Assembly (NCBI RefSeq): GCF_042657065.1
Contig: NZ_JBHSNF010000001.1
Span: forward strand, 248,001 to 312,000
Origin: Rhodanobacter ginsengisoli
GTDB taxonomy: Bacteria; Pseudomonadota; Gammaproteobacteria; Xanthomonadales; Rhodanobacteraceae
Direction of reading: 5' to 3'
DNA: 64,000 bases
Numbering within the stretch: position 1 is the stretch's first letter; each line of letters starts with the position of its first letter. The position numbers and the translations under genes were made by a program. Below, in pieces: positions 63,137 through 64,000 of this stretch. The notes beneath the pieces were generated by a model that was not told the origin of the DNA, did no database searches, and was given only the letters and a program-made list of their open reading frames with translations.

Positions 63137-64000
63137 ATGTCCGCATCGTCCGACCCGATCCACCCGACCGTTGCCGAGGCCGGCAAGCTGGCCCGGCGCC
63201 TGCGTCATCAGGTGGGCCAGGCGATCGTCGATTTCGGCATGATCGAGGACGGCGACAAGGTGATGGTGTGCCTGTCCGGCGGCAAGGATTCCTACACCAT
63301 GCTGGACCTGCTGCTGCAGCTGCAGGCCAGGGCGCCGGTGCGATTCGAGCTGATCGCGGTGAACCTGGACCAGAAGCAGCCGGACTTCCCGGAACAGGTG
63401 CTGCCGGACTATCTGCGCGCCCGCGGCGTACCGTTCCACATCATCGAACAGGACACCTACAGCACGGTGACGCGCCTGATTCCCGCGGGCAAGACCATGT
63501 GCAGCCTGTGCTCGCGGTTGCGCCGCGGCGCGCTGTACACCTGGGCGGCGGCCAACGGCATCAGCAAGATCGCACTGGGCCACCATCGCGACGACATCCT
63601 CGCCACCTTCTTCCTGAACCTGTTCTACCAGGCGCAACTGAAGGCGATGCCGCCGAAATTGCGTTCGGACGACGGCCGCCACGTGGTGATCCGGCCGCTG
63701 GCGTATTGCCGCGAGAGCGATATCGCGGACTATGCCGCGCAACAGCGCTTTCCGATCATCCCGTGCAACCTGTGCGGCTCGCAGGACAACCTGCAGCGCC
63801 AGGCGGTGCGGCGCATGCTGGCAGAATGGGAGCAGTTGCAGCCCGGCCGCAGCGAGAACATCTTCCGCGCGCTGGGCAATGTGTCACCCTCGCATCTGGC
63901 CGATCGGCAGTTGTTCGATTTCGGTGTGCCCGGTGCCGGCGCCATGGATGGGCCACCCGATGCCGACGCAGCGGATGAGACCGCCGCCACGCAGGCTTGA
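63137..64000 (+). CDS. ttcA: tRNA 2-thiocytidine(32) synthetase TtcA
   Basis: A 287-residue ATP-dependent thiolase that makes s2C32 in tRNA. The PP-loop SGGKDS is at 47-52, and the iron-sulfur cysteines sit in CSLCSRL (C122, C125) and CNLCGS (C210, C213). The gene is complete, ending exactly at the window edge. The ATG at 63137 is used; the frame extends 22 codons upstream without support. Confidence 0.97.
   Translation: MSASSDPIHPTVAEAGKLARRLRHQVGQAIVDFGMIEDGDKVMVCLSGGKDSYTMLDLLLQLQARAPVRFELIAVNLDQKQPDFPEQVLPDYLRARGVPFHIIEQDTYSTVTRLIPAGKTMCSLCSRLRRGALYTWAAANGISKIALGHHRDDILATFFLNLFYQAQLKAMPPKLRSDDGRHVVIRPLAYCRESDIADYAAQQRFPIIPCNLCGSQDNLQRQAVRRMLAEWEQLQPGRSENIFRALGNVSPSHLADRQLFDFGVPGAGAMDGPPDADAADETAATQA

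Overview
This 64 kb window is GC-rich and densely coded. It reads as chromosomal DNA of a gammaproteobacterium of the Xanthomonadales (Lysobacterales), most like Rhodanobacter, Dyella or Frateuria. That placement is an inference from overall gene content and codon use: type II QueF, the ubiB-ubiJ pair, PssA, a dipeptidyl-peptidase-like S9 enzyme, REP-like repeats of the 'GGGAGCGACTTCAGTCGCGA' type, and an exosortase (PEP-CTERM) locus. No rRNA, complete tRNA or CRISPR array was found.

Positions 1-9,010 are an accessory region beside an exopolysaccharide/exosortase locus that continues off the left edge. It holds tviB-tviC (UDP-HexNAc dehydrogenase and epimerase), two decayed insertion sequences (IS630 and IS3 types), a FeeM-like N-acyl amino acid synthase, a nitroreductase-like protein, a PEP-CTERM protein behind a near-perfect sigma-54 promoter, and a ThiF/E1-like adenylyltransferase. 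Positions 9,400-19,000 hold housekeeping and solitary genes (lipoprotein, queF, aldo/keto reductase with a divergent LysR regulator, GST, S9 peptidase) and a BlaI/M56 sensor pair with two palindromic operators.

Positions 19,020-23,440 carry class Ia ribonucleotide reductase. A cobalamin riboswitch precedes nrdA, and a small GIY-YIG nuclease gene framed by inverted repeats sits between nrdA and nrdB. PII, ubiK, yifB and a CPA1-type antiporter follow. Positions 28,051-29,370 hold the most striking find: a methyltransferase closely matching the borosin (OphMA/SonM) backbone N-methyltransferases, followed by a 99-residue protein with the form of a split-borosin precursor. A GGDEF protein, the glyoxylate shunt (aceA, aceB, divergent LysR), translation/tRNA and ubiquinone genes, and an M16 peptidase complete the middle.

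Positions 45,169-53,220 and 57,828-60,665 look like one stress regulon. An ECF sigma factor and its ChrR-type anti-sigma lie beside a photolyase, and an eight-gene lipid-modification operon (desaturase, FAD oxidoreductase, DUF1365, CFA synthase, DUF2878, DUF1295, CFA-like methyltransferase, lipocalin) and tspO lie elsewhere. Promoters before rpoE, the desaturase operon and tspO share the same pattern, ATCC-N16-CGTA, which fits the singlet-oxygen sigma factors of the RpoE-ChrR group. Between these parts lies a lower-GC island (54.6-57.8 kb) with an RloC-like zinc-hook ATPase and an HNH nuclease. The window ends with pssA, a GNAT, a YdcH-like protein and ttcA.
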